From the NCBI RefSeq assembly GCF_015477775.1, contig NZ_JADLQO010000001.1, positions 1-64,000 of the forward strand: a stretch of DNA of 64,000 bases, in the 5' to 3' direction. The position numbers and the translations under genes were made by a program. The notes below the pieces were generated by a model. That model ran no database searches and was not told where the DNA came from. It saw nothing but the letters and a program-made list of their open reading frames with translations. Shown here one piece after another: positions 40,553 to 49,924 of the stretch; within the stretch, counting starts at the first letter, position 1; every line of letters begins with the position of its first letter. Origin of the DNA: Nocardia abscessus. Lineage in GTDB: Bacteria; Actinomycetota; Actinomycetes; Mycobacteriales; Mycobacteriaceae.

Positions 40553-41062
40553 ATGAACGAAACCATCCGCCGCACCGCCACCGACGAGGCCCGGATCCGA
40601 GCCCTGTTCGAGGACCTGATGCAGGCGTGGACCGACAATGACGCCGAGGCCTACGCCGGGTTGTTCACCGACGACTCCGACTACGTGTCCTACGACGGCA
40701 CGCGTGCGACCGGCCGCGCCGAGCACCAGCACAATCACGACAAGCTCTTCCGAGGCGTGCTGGCAGGCTCCGCGCTGGTCGGCGAACTGGAATCGATCCG
40801 CTTCGTCACCCCGGACGTGGCGATCCTGCACGGCACCGCGTCGGTACTGATGCCGTGGCGCTCGCGACTGCCCGAACGCAGGCGTTCGCGCCAGACGCTG
40901 GTGCTCGTACGCGCGTCCGAGGGGTGGCGGGTGACCGCGATCCACAACGGTCGGGTCCGGCCGGTCACGGTTCCCGAACCGGACTCCTTTCCGTCCGCGA
41001 TGTCTCGACTGATGAGCCGCGTCGCGCGCACGATGGGGCTTGGCCGTCGGTCTGCTCGGTAG
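40553..41062 (+). CDS. SnoaL-like / SgcJ-EcaC family protein
   Basis: 169 residues. An NTF2-like fold with FEDLMQAWTDNDAEAYAGLF and SYDGTRATGRAEHQHNHDKL, then VAILHGTASVLMPW. Family members include polyketide cyclase-like and oxidoreductase accessory proteins. The C-terminal basic tail (RLMSRVARTMGLGRR) is unusual and could be a membrane or nucleic-acid contact. Likely the MarR target. Confidence 0.85.
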   Translation: MNETIRRTATDEARIRALFEDLMQAWTDNDAEAYAGLFTDDSDYVSYDGTRATGRAEHQHNHDKLFRGVLAGSALVGELESIRFVTPDVAILHGTASVLMPWRSRLPERRRSRQTLVLVRASEGWRVTAIHNGRVRPVTVPEPDSFPSAMSRLMSRVARTMGLGRRSAR

Positions 41063-41138
41063 CCGCGCGAAATGGCGCCGCTGTTTCCGCAACCAACTCG
41101 TAGCGGTGAAAAGCCCTGGAAAAGCGGACAATTGAAAG

Positions 41139-41387
41139 ATGAAGGGTGATCGAGTGGAGATCGTCGTCGACGTCGGCGACGGGTCTCGCAGTTACGAGAT
41201 CGCGGCTACCCGGGCGGGGCGGCGGGTCGAGGTACGGATCGCGCGGGGCGTGGTCGAAGTCAGCGAGGTGACGCGATCGGGGACGGCGGTGCGAACCGCG
41301 CGGTTCATGGCCGGGCGAACGCTCGCGCTGGTCGAGCATCCCGCGAACGGCACGGCGGCGCAGGACGACGAAGTCCGGCAACACTGA
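41139..41387 (+). CDS. small basic protein, unknown function
   Basis: 82 residues, all-beta looking (VEIVVDVGDGSRSYEIAAT, RRVEVRIARGVVEVSEV). No family recognised. Weak ribosome site. Codon use is like its neighbours, which supports coding. Confidence 0.65.
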   Translation: MKGDRVEIVVDVGDGSRSYEIAATRAGRRVEVRIARGVVEVSEVTRSGTAVRTARFMAGRTLALVEHPANGTAAQDDEVRQH

Positions 41388-41516
41388 CCCACAGATGCTT
41401 GCCGTGCGGCCCGGCCGCGGGCATCCTCGATGCTGTCGGAGTCGATCGTCCGCCTCGATTGCGGCGTGCCACGACGGGTATGCCGAGCGAGAGGCCTACG
41501 TGGAGAGGAGCGCACG

Positions 41517-41744
41517 ATGTCAGATCCCCTTGCCGACGCGGTCCCTGAGGCCGATCTCGCCGAGCAGTCCGTTCCCGCCTATCCGGAGCAACTGGTGCCT
41601 GCCGACGACTTGGCGGAACAGGAGGACACCGTCGGACGGGCGATCCTGGAGCGTGACATCTTGGAGGCGAACCCGGCGGACGTGATCGAGCAGTCCATCG
41701 CGGTGCCGATCGATGACGACCCCGAGGACGAACTCGGGTACTGA
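41517..41744 (+). CDS. small acidic protein, unknown function
   Basis: 75 residues from ATG 41517, with GAGAGGAG 6 nt upstream. It is highly acidic, with QLVPADDLAEQEDTVGRAIL and ANPADVIEQSIAVPIDDDPE. The motif PADVIEQ recurs in small actinobacterial proteins of unknown role. It is convergent with menD, 12 nt apart. Confidence 0.75.
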   Translation: MSDPLADAVPEADLAEQSVPAYPEQLVPADDLAEQEDTVGRAILERDILEANPADVIEQSIAVPIDDDPEDELGY

Positions 41745-41756
41745 CCGCTCGCTCGG

Positions 41757-43400
41757 TCAGGGCTGGATCTTCGCCCGCACCGTCGCGTGCAGTTCGCGCA
41801 GGCTGGACCGTTCGGTGGCCACCTCGAGCACTCGCGTGCCATGGGCGTGCCCGGTCAGCTCGACGGCCAGCTGCTGTGGATCCACCTGCCGGTGCGGGAT
41901 GCGGTAGGCGGCGCACAGCGCGGCGAGATCCATGCCGTGCGGTGTGCCGAAGACCCGCTCGAACACACCCGCGTACTGCGGGTCCCCCTGCTCGAGCAGC
42001 TCGAAGATGCCGCCGCCGTCGTCGTTGGCCACCACGATGGTCAGATCGGCAGGCCGCGGTTCACCGGGCCCGATGAGCAGGCCGGACGCGTCGTGCAGGA
42101 AGGTCAGGTCACCGATCAGCGCGATGGTGCGCCCGTCGTGGTGCAGCGCGGCGCCTACCGCGGTGGACACCGTGCCGTCGATGCCTGCGACGCCACGATT
42201 CGACAGCACCTTGACTCCCGGCCGCGGGTGCGACACCAGCGCGGCATCGCGCACCGGGTTGGAGGCGCCGAGCAGGAGCTGATCACCGTCGTGCAGCGCG
42301 TCCATCACGACCGCGGCGACGTGCAGCCCGGTGGGTTTCGGGTGCCGTGCGAGTTCGGCACGCACCACCTGATCGGCTTTCGCGTTCAGTTCGCGGCAGT
42401 GCTCCAGCCATCGCGCGCTGGGTGTGCCGGTGGTGACCGCGCGGGTGCCGGTGCCGACCACGTTGCCGGACACATCGGGCCAGCGCGGCCCGGTGGTCAG
42501 CGCGTACACGCGGATGTCCGGATCGGCGAGCACCTTCGATACCTGACGGTGCAAGGTGGGGCGGCCGGTGATGATCGCCTGTTTCGGCCGCAGCAGCGGC
42601 AGGGCGAGCGGGTGCAGAGCGGGACCGTGCATCGGCGCGGTGGGCTCCGCGACGGTCGGCAGATCCGCCAGCTCCGGCCGCAATCCGGCCCCGTGACCGG
42701 AGATGACGACCGTGTCCGGGGTGAGGTCCAGATCGAGCGGCACGTCCAGGGTCGCATACTGGGTCTCGGTCCAGGCGCACTCGCCCGCGCGACCCGTGGG
42801 AGCCGACTCCCCCGGCGCGAGGTCGGGGACCAATGGCTCACGCAGCGGCACGTCGAAATGCACCGGGCCCGCGTTGCCGGAGCGGGTGCCGCGCGCCGCG
42901 GCGAGCACCCGGCAGACCGCCGAGCGCCACTGGCTGTTCTGCTGACCGTAGGGCGGATGATCCGCGTCGCCCGCTTCCTCCTCGGCGAGACCGAGCGAGA
43001 TCGTGGCGCGGACCTGGCTGCCGAACAGGCCGAACTGCTCGATGGTCTGGTTGGCGCCGGAGCCGAGCAGCTCGTAGGGCCGGTTGGCGCTGAGCACCAC
43101 CAGCGGAACCCGCGCGTAGTTCGCCTCCAGCACGGCGGGCCCGAGGTTGGCCACCGCGGTGCCCGAGGTCATCACGACCGGGACCGGGAGCCGGCTCGCG
43201 ATCGCGAGCCCGACGGCGAGGAAGCCCGCCGTTCGCTCGTCGATGCGCATGTGCAGTCGCAGCCGCCCGGCCGCGTCGGCAGCCTGCAGGGCGAAAGCCA
43301 GCGGAGCGTTCCGGGAGCCGGGGCACAGGACGACATCACGCACGCCCCCGCGCACGAACTCGTCGACGACGACCTGCGCTTGGGCTGTAGACGGGTTCAC
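41757..43400 (-). CDS. menD: SEPHCHC synthase MenD (2-succinyl-5-enolpyruvyl-6-hydroxy-3-cyclohexene-1-carboxylate synthase)
   Basis: 547 residues from GTG 43400 ([19 protein letters not shown]). ThDP enzyme: [19 protein letters not shown] and [14 protein letters not shown] near the N-terminus, [11 protein letters not shown] with [17 protein letters not shown] (Mg/ThDP site) near the C-terminus. It joins isochorismate and 2-oxoglutarate in menaquinone synthesis. A TTG at 43424 is an alternative start. Confidence 0.96.
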   Translation of the reverse strand: MNPSTAQAQVVVDEFVRGGVRDVVLCPGSRNAPLAFALQAADAAGRLRLHMRIDERTAGFLAVGLAIASRLPVPVVMTSGTAVANLGPAVLEANYARVPLVVLSANRPYELLGSGANQTIEQFGLFGSQVRATISLGLAEEEAGDADHPPYGQQNSQWRSAVCRVLAAARGTRSGNAGPVHFDVPLREPLVPDLAPGESAPTGRAGECAWTETQYATLDVPLDLDLTPDTVVISGHGAGLRPELADLPTVAEPTAPMHGPALHPLALPLLRPKQAIITGRPTLHRQVSKVLADPDIRVYALTTGPRWPDVSGNVVGTGTRAVTTGTPSARWLEHCRELNAKADQVVRAELARHPKPTGLHVAAVVMDALHDGDQLLLGASNPVRDAALVSHPRPGVKVLSNRGVAGIDGTVSTAVGAALHHDGRTIALIGDLTFLHDASGLLIGPGEPRPADLTIVVANDDGGGIFELLEQGDPQYAGVFERVFGTPHGMDLAALCAAYRIPHRQVDPQQLAVELTGHAHGTRVLEVATERSSLRELHATVRAKIQP

Positions 43401-43459
43401 ATCTCCAGACTGGCAGACAGTCAACTAGAAGTCCCCGCCGGGAGGCTCGCAATCACACT

Positions 43460-43473
43460 GTGTCCTCGGACAC
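43460..43473. promoter_or_regulatory. inverted repeat upstream of menD
   Basis: GTGTCCTCGGACAC, a 6-bp perfect inverted repeat 60 bp upstream of the menD start. Possible operator. The remainder of 43401-43621 shows no gene. Confidence 0.3.
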
Positions 43474-43621
43474 TGCCCATGCCCGCACACAGTGGCGGGC
43501 CCGCAGCGGCGATCAGTCGCATACGTCAGCAGGGGCAAAGCTTCAGCAGACACGGACCCACCCCACGCAACCACACCGGCTCGACCACCGGTTTCGAGCG
43601 AAGCCGGACTGCGCAGTGATC

Positions 43622-43701
43622 GTTCGCGGCCCGGCTCGCGTTCGAGTGGCCACGGCGAAAGTCGGGTCACTCGAACGCGAGCCATGAGGGGCCTCGCGAA
43701 C
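43622..43701. repeat. composite palindromic repeat, copy 2
   Basis: Outer arms GTTCGCG (43622-43628) and CGCGAAC (43695-43701). Inside, GGCTCGCGTTCGAGTG (43633-43648) pairs perfectly with CACTCGAACGCGAGCC (43668-43683), a 16-bp stem. It is followed by GC-rich stem CGCC/GGCG units up to the stop of the next minus-strand gene at 43728. Confidence 0.75.
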
Positions 43702-43727
43702 ACGCAGCGCCGCAGGCGCCGCGGAAA

Positions 43728-44174
43728 TCAGCCGGCGTGCTTCTCGATCAGGTCGCCGACCCGCGGCAGCGCCTCGACGACGTGCTTCTTCGCCGAGGAG
43801 CGCATCGAGGAGTACACCTTCTGCAGGGCAGGGCGAGTGGACGACTCGGCCCGAGCGTCGGTGACGGCGAGCAACGCCTCGGCGACCTCGTCGGACTTGG
43901 CGACGAGCAGATCGGCGAACTTGCCGGAGCCCGACGCGGCGTACTCCTGCCAGAACGGCTCCAACTGTGCGACGAGCTTGGGCGCCAACGACTCCAGCGC
44001 ATCGGGCACGATGGACGGGCTGATCTTCTTGACCGCCGCGTAGCCACCCTTCACAGCCAGGCCGGACGCACCACCCTTGTCCGAGACCTCGGCGTCGAGA
44101 ACCTCGACGGCGTCGGCAAGGAAAGCCGGGCGCTTCGCGTCGTCGAGCAGGGATTCAGACAGTGCTGCAACCAC
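43728..44174 (-). CDS. DUF6918-like small protein
   Basis: 148 residues from GTG 44174, with GGAGGAA 7 nt upstream. Mostly helical, with SESLLDDAKRPAFLADAVEV, KGGYAAVKKISPSIVPDALE and PRVGDLIEKHAG at the C-terminus. Resembles conserved actinobacterial proteins of unknown role found near men genes. The family label is from memory and moderately sure. Confidence 0.75.
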   Translation of the reverse strand: MVAALSESLLDDAKRPAFLADAVEVLDAEVSDKGGASGLAVKGGYAAVKKISPSIVPDALESLAPKLVAQLEPFWQEYAASGSGKFADLLVAKSDEVAEALLAVTDARAESSTRPALQKVYSSMRSSAKKHVVEALPRVGDLIEKHAG

Positions 44175-44249
44175 TTTCAGGTTCCTCCGGATCGGGTATC
44201 GATGAACGAGCGAGGGCAACTATACGCACCCGCGCCAGCATTCACCCGG

Positions 44250-44906
44250 CTATGGCTGCCACGGCAGCAACTCCACCATCAGACCTTCACAGTCGGCGAG
44301 CAAATCGCCCTGCTCATCGAGCAATTCGGCGGTGATGAAAGTCTTGCGCCCTTCGATCCGGTCGACCCGCCCGCGAACGGTCAGCTGCGTTTCCAGCGGA
44401 GTGATCTTGCGGTAGTTCACGTGCAGGTACGCGGTGCGGCTGATCGGCCGGCCCGCGTAGTGCACGATCATGCCGAGCAGGTCGTCGAACAGCAGCGGCA
44501 GCACGCCGCCGTGCGCGGCTCCGTTGCCGCCGAGATGGAAGCGGCGGAACACACCCGTCATCTCGATACCGTCCGGCCCCGCCTCGACCACTTGCCACGG
44601 CAGCAGCAGAAGACTTCCGCGGCCCGGCAATTCGACGGCCCGGCCCGCCGGTCCCTGCAACTCCGGTGCGCGGTAGGGCTCGAGCAGCTCGATCAGCTCG
44701 CGAGCTTTGGCCTGCGCGGCCCCGAAGACGTCGTCCGGCGCGTCCACGGACACCGCGAGATCCTGCAACGTCCGCATGGCGTCCACGAATCCGCCGAAGT
44801 TCGGCCCGACCCGCGCGGGCGTGACCTTCGGAAACCCGCCGTGCTTCTCGTACCGGGACCCGTCCACCGCACTCCGGTCGATAACCCGTTTCACTCGCTC
44901 GCTCAT
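44250..44906 (-). CDS. PaaI-family hotdog thioesterase
   Basis: 218 residues. An N-terminal extension of about 100 residues precedes a hotdog domain with NGAAHGGVLPLLFDDLLGM (the HGG motif of PaaI enzymes), TAYLHVNYRKITPLE and a C-terminal strand CEGLMVELLPW. It hydrolyses an acyl-CoA. Sitting between menD and menB, it is a candidate for the DHNA-CoA thioesterase that menaquinone synthesis needs after MenB; other acyl-CoAs are equally possible. Confidence 0.87.
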   Translation of the reverse strand: MSERVKRVIDRSAVDGSRYEKHGGFPKVTPARVGPNFGGFVDAMRTLQDLAVSVDAPDDVFGAAQAKARELIELLEPYRAPELQGPAGRAVELPGRGSLLLLPWQVVEAGPDGIEMTGVFRRFHLGGNGAAHGGVLPLLFDDLLGMIVHYAGRPISRTAYLHVNYRKITPLETQLTVRGRVDRIEGRKTFITAELLDEQGDLLADCEGLMVELLPWQP

Positions 44907-44936
44907 ACCTGCACGGTAACGCGTAGTTTTACACCG

Positions 44937-45478
44937 TCAAATCGAAGGTCCGCACCCCCACCGTCCAACCACCGGCGGGCGCGGCGAACACTCGATCCCA
45001 CCGGCCGACTCCCCCCGCAACCACATCGGCCCAACCCCGAATCGCGGGCGAGCACGCCCCGTTCGCGGCCCGGCTCCCTCCGAGCCCCCCGCGTAGGCGA
45101 TAACCGCAGATCCCCGACCTGACGGTCAGCCTCCGGCTGCCGGGCCCGACACCCGAGCCCGACCACTAACGCGCCCGGCTCACCCAACCCAGGTTCGGGC
45201 GAAGTGAGACCGAGCATGCCCCGGCTCGCGGCCGAGCAGCCACCGCGTAGCCGGAAACCGCGAGCACCGACCGACCTGAGCGCCGACCGACCTGACGATC
45301 ACCCTCCGGCTGCGTGCCCGATGCCGTGAGCTCGCCTACCGACGCGCCCAGCTCACCCCCACCCCAGGTTTCGAGCGAAGCGAGACCGAGCATCCGCCGT
45401 TCGCGGCCCGAGCCACAAGGGGGCCGCGAACACGCCGCGCGAAGGCGCGGCAAATCAGACCCAGCAATAATCACAGGC
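44937..45478. repeat. intergenic repeat region upstream of menB
   Basis: No gene. Two degenerate copies of a repeat of roughly 180 bp are visible, with cores at about 45170-45230 and 45360-45410. The second ends in GTTTCGAGCGAAGCGAGACC, then GAGCATCCGCCGTTCGCGGC. It matches 48823-48868 almost base for base. A palindrome GTTCGCGGCCC (45399-45409) / GGGCCGCGAAC (45421-45431) and a hairpin CCGCGC-GAAG-GCGCGG follow just before menB. Confidence 0.7.
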
Positions 45479-46372
45479 GTGACGTTCAATCCGAAGCTGT
45501 GGCGGCCCGTTCCGGGATTCGAGAATCTGACCGACATCACCTATCACCGGCATGTCGAGCAGGGCACCGTGCGTGTCGCTTTCGATCGGCCGGAGGTGCG
45601 CAATGCCTTCCGCCCGCATACGGTCGACGAGCTCTACCGGGCTCTCGACCACGCCAGGATGACCCCGGACGTCGGTGCGGTCCTGCTCACCGGCAACGGG
45701 CCGAGCCCCAAGGACGGCGGCTGGGCCTTCTGCTCCGGCGGTGACCAGCGCATCCGTGGCCGCAGCGGCTACCAGTACGCCAGCGGCGACACCGCGGACA
45801 CGGTCGATCAGGCCCGTGCGGGCCGACTGCACATTCTCGAGGTGCAGCGGCTGATCCGCTTCATGCCGAAGGTGGTGATCGCGCTGGTGAACGGCTGGGC
45901 CGCGGGCGGCGGGCACAGCCTGCACGTGGTCTGCGATCTCACCCTGGCCAGCCGCGAGCACGCCCGCTTCAAGCAGACCGACGCCGACGTGGGCAGCTTC
46001 GACGGCGGCTACGGCAGCGCGTACCTGGCCAAGATGGTCGGGCAGAAGTTCGCCCGCGAGATCTTCTTCCTCGGCCGCCCGTACACCGCCGAGGAGATGC
46101 ACCAGATGGGCGCGGTGAACAAGGTCGTCGACCACGCCGAGCTGGAGGACGTCGCCCTGGAGTGGACCGCCGACATCAACGGCAAGTCTCCGCAGGCACA
46201 GCGGATGCTGAAGTACGCGTTCAATTTGCTGGACGACGGACTGGTGGGCCAGCAACTGTTCGCGGGCGAGGCGACGCGGATGGCCTACATGACCGACGAG
46301 GCCGTCGAAGGCCGCGACGCGTTCCTGCAGAAACGCGAGCCGGACTGGACCCCCTACCCCTGGCATTTCTGA
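45479..46372 (+). CDS. menB: 1,4-dihydroxy-2-naphthoyl-CoA synthase
   Basis: 297 residues, crotonase fold. It has RPEVRNAFRPHTVDELYRAL, WAFCSGGDQRIRGRSGYQYA, the oxyanion segment NGWAAGGGHSLHVVCDL and DADVGSFDGGYGSAYLAKMV with the catalytic Asp. It cyclises OSB-CoA. Start GTG 45479 by alignment of VTFNPKLWRPVPGFENLTDI with known MenB N-termini. Confidence 0.97.
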   Translation: MTFNPKLWRPVPGFENLTDITYHRHVEQGTVRVAFDRPEVRNAFRPHTVDELYRALDHARMTPDVGAVLLTGNGPSPKDGGWAFCSGGDQRIRGRSGYQYASGDTADTVDQARAGRLHILEVQRLIRFMPKVVIALVNGWAAGGGHSLHVVCDLTLASREHARFKQTDADVGSFDGGYGSAYLAKMVGQKFAREIFFLGRPYTAEEMHQMGAVNKVVDHAELEDVALEWTADINGKSPQAQRMLKYAFNLLDDGLVGQQLFAGEATRMAYMTDEAVEGRDAFLQKREPDWTPYPWHF

Positions 46373-46373
46373 C

Positions 46374-46769
46374 ATGGACATCCTCAGCAGCCGGATCATC
46401 CTGCGGCCCGCCGATTACGAGGCCACGCTCGCGTTCTATCGGGAGGGGCTGGGGCTGGCCATCGCGCGGGAGTATCCCGGCGGAACGGTCTTCTTCGCCG
46501 GACAGTCGCTGATCGAGGTGGCCGCGCACGGCGGTTCGGGAAGATCGTCGTCTTTCGAGGGCGCCATCTGGCTCCAGGTGCGCGATGTGTCCGACGCCGC
46601 GGCCGAGCTGGCGCTGAAGGGCATCAGGATCGAACGAGCCCCGGTCGAGGAGCCGTGGGGCCTGCACGAGATGTGGGTGCGCGATCCCGACGGTGTGCCG
46701 ATCGTGCTCGTCGAGGTGCCGCCGTCACATCCGATCAGGCGAGATTCGCGCTGGTCACCACCGGAGTGA
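46374..46769 (+). CDS. VOC-family protein adjacent to menB
   Basis: 131 residues, glyoxalase-like: RIILRPADYEATLAFYREGL, IWLQVRDVSDAAAELALKGI and MWVRDPDGVPIVLVEVP. It starts 1 nt after the menB stop, so the two are cotranslated. A VOC gene near menB also exists in mycobacteria. Function unknown. The gap 46770-47026 holds only the menE promoter region. Confidence 0.88.
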   Translation: MDILSSRIILRPADYEATLAFYREGLGLAIAREYPGGTVFFAGQSLIEVAAHGGSGRSSSFEGAIWLQVRDVSDAAAELALKGIRIERAPVEEPWGLHEMWVRDPDGVPIVLVEVPPSHPIRRDSRWSPPE

Positions 46770-47026
46770 CCGTTCCGTTCGGTAGTTCGGCGAGCCGCGC
46801 CGAGTTGCCAACGCGACACCCGGCGAGGACGATAACGCTCGGACGGCCACCCGACCGCCGACGTCCGGGCCGGCTGTGTCCGTGTCCCGTCCGACGAGTG
46901 AATCGCAGTCTCGATGCCTGTCGTACTTGAGCCCCGATCCGTCCGAGTGGCCGCTGCGTGGTTGCGCGGCTCCGGCACACCGACCCGTTCCGCGCGCGGC
47001 GGCGCGGGCATGACACGATCCCTACC

Positions 47027-47107
47027 GTGAGGGAGCGCACCGAGCGAGCCATGGGCACAGCGGCTCTGGGCACGACCGAGCCGGGCGAACGGCGAGGCAC
47101 GGCATGA
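47027..47107 (+). CDS. 26-codon upstream ORF coupled to menE (leader ORF family)
   Basis: GTG 47027 opens a 26-codon ORF whose TGA overlaps the ATG of menE (ATGA). It begins VRERTERAMGTA and ends TEPGERRGTA; its length and the T5-E6-R7, G10-T11 and T17-E18-P19 positions match the ORF before mas, and its first 12 residues match that before secE. CACGAT lies 7 nt upstream, so the message may be leaderless. The last codons carry GCGAGG, the likely menE ribosome site. Confidence 0.5.
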   Translation: MRERTERAMGTAALGTTEPGERRGTA

Positions 47108-48264
47108 GTAAGACACTGCGAACGTTGCTGATGCCGACGGGGTCCGGTCTCGGCGACGTCATGCCCCATCTCAGAGGGGCGCTGGAAGGTAACGGGGCCG
47201 CCTGGCTGCCCATTCCCGCCAGCGACCGGCGCGAGGCGAGACGACTGAGCGACGCCCTGTCGCCCGGCGAGCCGATCGATGACGAGATCGCTCTGGTGGT
47301 GACGACCTCCGGCACCACGGGCGTGCCGAAGGGCGCGATGCTCAGCACGGCGGCCCTGCGCGCGAGCGGCACCGCGACACACGAGCGGCTCGGCGGCCCC
47401 GGCAACTGGTTGCTGGCCCTGCCGACCCATCACATCGCCGGTATCCAGGTGCTGCTGCGCAGCATCCTGGCCGGGACCGAACCCACCGTGCTGGACGTGT
47501 CCGGCGGATTCCTGCCCGAGGCCCTGGCGGGCGCCATCACGGGTATGCGCGGCGAACGGCGCTACACGGCCCTGGTGCCGACCCAGTTGATCAAAGCGCT
47601 CGAATCGCCGGTCGCCACCACCGCGCTGGCCCAGCTGGATGCCGTGCTGGTCGGCGGCGCGGCCACGCCCCTGCCGGTCTACGAGCGCGCGCGAGCCGCC
47701 GGCATCACCGTGGTACGCACCTATGGCATGAGCGAGACCTGCGGCGGTTGCGTATACGACGGCGTGCCGCTGGAGGGCGCGAAGGTCCGGATCGAAGAGG
47801 GCCGGGTCGTGCTGGGCGGCGCCATGATCGCCTCGGGCTACCGCAATCAGCCCGACCATCCCGCCTTCGCCGAACCGGGCTGGTTCCGCACCGAGGACGC
47901 GGGCACCTTCGACAACGGCGTGCTGAGCATCACCGGACGGCTCGACGAGGCGATCACGACCGGCGGCTTGCTGGTGATCCCGCAGGTCGTCGAGGCTGTG
48001 CTGATCAACCACCCGGCGATCAGCGAGGTCGTGGTCCTCGGCCTGCCGGACGAACGCCTCGGCCAGCGCGTCGCCGTAGCGGTGATCCCCGCCCCCGGCG
48101 CGACGCCCGACCTGGCCGACCTGCGCGAATACGTGTCCGCCGAACTGGACTCCATCGCCGCCCCCCGCGAACTCGCCGTCCTCGCCGAGTTCCCCCTCCG
48201 CGGCCCGGGCAAGCCCGACCGCGCCAAACTCCGCGAATACCTATTGGCCGAATCGACCCACTAG
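47104..48264 (+). CDS. menE: o-succinylbenzoate-CoA ligase
   Basis: 386 residues, short adenylate-forming enzyme. The P-loop is VVTTSGTTGVPKGAMLS, then LALPTHHIAGIQVLLRSI, TYGMSETCGGCVYDG, WFRTEDAG and GKPDRAK with the catalytic Lys near the end. It activates OSB for MenB. The start overlaps the leader ORF stop. Confidence 0.95.
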   Translation: MSKTLRTLLMPTGSGLGDVMPHLRGALEGNGAAWLPIPASDRREARRLSDALSPGEPIDDEIALVVTTSGTTGVPKGAMLSTAALRASGTATHERLGGPGNWLLALPTHHIAGIQVLLRSILAGTEPTVLDVSGGFLPEALAGAITGMRGERRYTALVPTQLIKALESPVATTALAQLDAVLVGGAATPLPVYERARAAGITVVRTYGMSETCGGCVYDGVPLEGAKVRIEEGRVVLGGAMIASGYRNQPDHPAFAEPGWFRTEDAGTFDNGVLSITGRLDEAITTGGLLVIPQVVEAVLINHPAISEVVVLGLPDERLGQRVAVAVIPAPGATPDLADLREYVSAELDSIAAPRELAVLAEFPLRGPGKPDRAKLREYLLAESTH

Positions 48265-48931
48265 CGCCCACCGAGCAGACGTGACCCGCTCGGCCCCACG
48301 CCCATAGGAGCGACGAAGCGGCGACCGCGCGTACGCGAGCCATGAAGGTGCCGCGAACGCCCGACACCGAGGCACTGGCAACTCCAACACGCCCTGCCTC
48401 GCGTCCGAGCAGCCACCGCGCAGCCCGACTCGACCGTCAGCGGCTCCGGGCCAGGCACCCTGAGCCCCGAGCCCGGACACGACGCGCCCCGCTCACCCCA
48501 ACCCAACTTCCGAGCGAAGCAAGCCGAGCAACCGCCCCAGCCCGACCCACCTCGAGCCGCCACCACGCAGTCGGCAACCAACGATCACCGATCGCCCTGG
48601 CAACCCTCCGCCCCGCGCGCGACACCCCCAGCTCAACGACACACTCGACTCACCCCAACCCCGAATTCCAAACCAAGCGCGACCGAACATCCGCCCCCGC
48701 CCAACCCACCTCCGGGCAGGCGGCAACCGCCGATCAACGCTCGAACTGACGATCAGCCCTCCCGCCGCGTGCCCGATGCCGCGAGCTCGCCTACCAACGC
48801 GCCCGGCGCACCCCAACTCCAGGTTTCGAGCGAAGCGAGACCGAGCATCCGCCGTTCGCGGCGCCGCAGGCGCCGCCAGATGACAGAGCCGTGCAAGAGC
48901 TGTGCAAGGCCGGGCGGCCACTGTTGTCGGC
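48265..48931. repeat. intergenic repeat region between menE and the ABC exporter
   Basis: 667 bp without a supported gene. It contains about three degenerate copies of the repeat seen upstream of menB. Cores lie near 48505-48535 (CGAGCGAAGCAAGCCGAGC), 48660-48695 (much decayed) and 48823-48868 (near identical to 45362-45408). The last is followed by GCGCCGCAGGCGCC. The minus strand of several copies keeps an open frame reading MLGLASLETW. Confidence 0.65.
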
Positions 48932-49924
48932 ATGACTTCATTCGCACCAACTTCAGCGCTCGCCGTCGAGGCGGACGGCCTGGTCAAGGTGTTCGGGGAG
49001 CAGCGGGCCGTCGATGGGGTGAGCCTGGCGGTGCCGCAGGGCTCGGTGTACGGCGTGCTCGGTCCGAACGGCGCAGGCAAGACCACGACCATCCGCATGC
49101 TGGCGACGCTCCTGCGACCGGACGGCGGCAGCGGTCGCATCTTCGGCCACGACGTGGTCGCGGAGCCGACGGCGGTCCGCTCGCTGATCGGCGTCACGGG
49201 CCAGTACGCCTCGGTCGACGAGGACCTGACCGCCACCGAGAACCTGATCGTCTTCTCCCGCCTGCTCGGCCTGAGCCGGGTCGATGCCCGCCGTAAGGCG
49301 GTCGAGCTGCTGGAGGAGTTCGATCTCACCGAGGCGGCGAACAAGCCGCTGCGCAACTTCTCCGGCGGTATGCGCCGCCGCCTCGACCTGGCGGCCAGCC
49401 TGATCGCGACGCCGCCGCTGCTGTTCCTGGACGAACCGACCACCGGCCTGGACCCGCGCACCCGCGCCCAGATGTGGGAGACCATCCGCCGCTTGGTCCG
49501 CGAGGGCGCGACGGTGCTGCTCACCACGCAGTACCTGGACGAGGCCGACCAGCTGGCCGATCGGATCGCGGTGATCGACCGCGGCAAGGTGATCGCCGAC
49601 GGCACCGCCGACGAGTTGAAGGCCTCGGTGGGCGGTTCCTCACTGCACCTGACCCTGGTCGATCGCGATCAGCTGATCGAGGCACGCCGCATCATCGGCG
49701 ATTTCCTCGGTGTCGAAGCGCAGATCACCCCGGAGGCCGGGCGGCTCACCGCTCCGTTGACCGATGCGGGCGTCACCGCCGATCTGCTGATCCGCCTGCG
49801 GGAGTGGGAGATCGGCGTGGACGAGATCACCGTGACCAAGCCGAGCCTGGACGAGGTCTTCCTCACCATCACCGGTCACCCGGCCGAAGACTCCTCCGAC
49901 GAGTCCGAGCAGAGCGCGGCATGA
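48932..49924 (+). CDS. ABC exporter ATPase, DrrA family
   Basis: 330 residues. Walker A GPNGAGKTT (about 46-54), signature FSGGMRRRLDLAASL and Walker B LLFLDEPTTGLDPRTR, then the DrrA-type C-terminal domain ending ITVTKPSLDEVFLTITGH. It energises export of a drug or lipid with the permease at 50136. ATG 48932. Confidence 0.94.
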   Translation: MTSFAPTSALAVEADGLVKVFGEQRAVDGVSLAVPQGSVYGVLGPNGAGKTTTIRMLATLLRPDGGSGRIFGHDVVAEPTAVRSLIGVTGQYASVDEDLTATENLIVFSRLLGLSRVDARRKAVELLEEFDLTEAANKPLRNFSGGMRRRLDLAASLIATPPLLFLDEPTTGLDPRTRAQMWETIRRLVREGATVLLTTQYLDEADQLADRIAVIDRGKVIADGTADELKASVGGSSLHLTLVDRDQLIEARRIIGDFLGVEAQITPEAGRLTAPLTDAGVTADLLIRLREWEIGVDEITVTKPSLDEVFLTITGHPAEDSSDESEQSAA

